Assembly (NCBI GenBank): GCA_947074125.1
Contig: CAMTOM010000110.1
Span: 1-5,672, forward strand
Reading direction: 5' to 3'
Length of the DNA: 5,672 bases
Source: an uncultured Desulfovibrionaceae bacterium
GTDB lineage: Bacteria; Desulfobacterota; Desulfovibrionia; Desulfovibrionales; Desulfovibrionaceae
Part shown: positions 5,546 through 5,672 of the stretch, piece after piece
How the letters are laid out: the number at the start of each line of letters is the position of its first letter
Numbering within the stretch: the first letter of the stretch is position 1
Position numbers and translations under genes: made by a program
The notes under the pieces: model-generated
The model's input: the letters and a program-made list of their open reading frames with translations, nothing else
Databases searched by the model: none
What the model was told of the DNA's origin: nothing

Positions 5546-5672
5546 ATGCGTTTTTTTTCTCATTTGGTACAAATGAAAGAAATTGCACGGCATGGAGAGT
5601 ACAAGAATATTCCCCTGGCCCTTGTTATTTCTGATGTAGGTTTGGAAAGTGTTCCTATTTTTTCTCTGCTTC
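5546..5672 (+). CDS. Partial hypothetical protein, N-terminus only
   Basis: ATG 5546 is preceded by GAGGA (5534-5538) at a 7-base spacing and the frame stays open for 42 codons to the window end. The product begins MRFFSHLVQMKEIARHGEY and continues with a hydrophobic strand-like LALVISDVG, then ESVPIFSLL. There is no signal peptide or clear membrane segment: the hydrophobic parts are short and broken by Asp and Glu. I do not recognise the family from this fragment. It lies behind the gap terminator, so it is probably a separate transcription unit, although no clear promoter is visible in the 19 bases between the terminator T-run and the start. Readthrough or a promoter overlapping the terminator would be required. 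Confidence 0.75.
   Translation, partial: MRFFSHLVQMKEIARHGEYKNIPLALVISDVGLESVPIFSLL

Overview
The window reads as a moderately AT-leaning bacterial chromosome segment carrying ordinary housekeeping genes, nearly all on the + strand. The style of the IlvD N-terminus, a Csd3/MepM-type M23 peptidase and a stand-alone GAF protein placed directly before gap remind me of sulfate-reducing Desulfovibrionaceae and relatives (Desulfobacterota). This placement is from memory and is an inference, not a search result. No mobile element, CRISPR array, tRNA or rRNA was seen.

Layout. Bases 1-258 hold no secure gene: an AT-rich stretch with a possible leftward partial membrane-protein frame and a weak rightward promoter candidate. 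Bases 259-1944 are one open frame for an M23-family peptidoglycan endopeptidase, broken once by an in-frame TAG at 601-603. The upstream piece carries the export/anchor segment and the downstream piece carries the catalytic domain. A strong intrinsic terminator at 1966-2001 follows. Next come ilvD (2034-3734, branched-chain amino acid synthesis), a 110-base spacer with an AT-rich inverted repeat, a 184-residue GAF-only protein (3845-4399) and, 12 bases later, gap (4412-5428, glyceraldehyde-3-phosphate dehydrogenase). After gap comes a GC-rich hairpin and then a very strong terminator (5478-5526). A new gene with a good ribosome binding site starts at 5546 and runs off the window; I do not recognise it.

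How the genes relate. The peptidase is insulated from ilvD by the terminator. ilvD, the GAF gene and gap could share a transcript, since no terminator is visible between ilvD and the GAF gene, but only GAF-gap spacing is tight enough to suggest coupling. The most notable points are the amber-interrupted peptidase frame, the HxD in place of the usual HxH motif in that peptidase, and the output-less GAF protein paired with gap. I found no convincing previously undescribed system.
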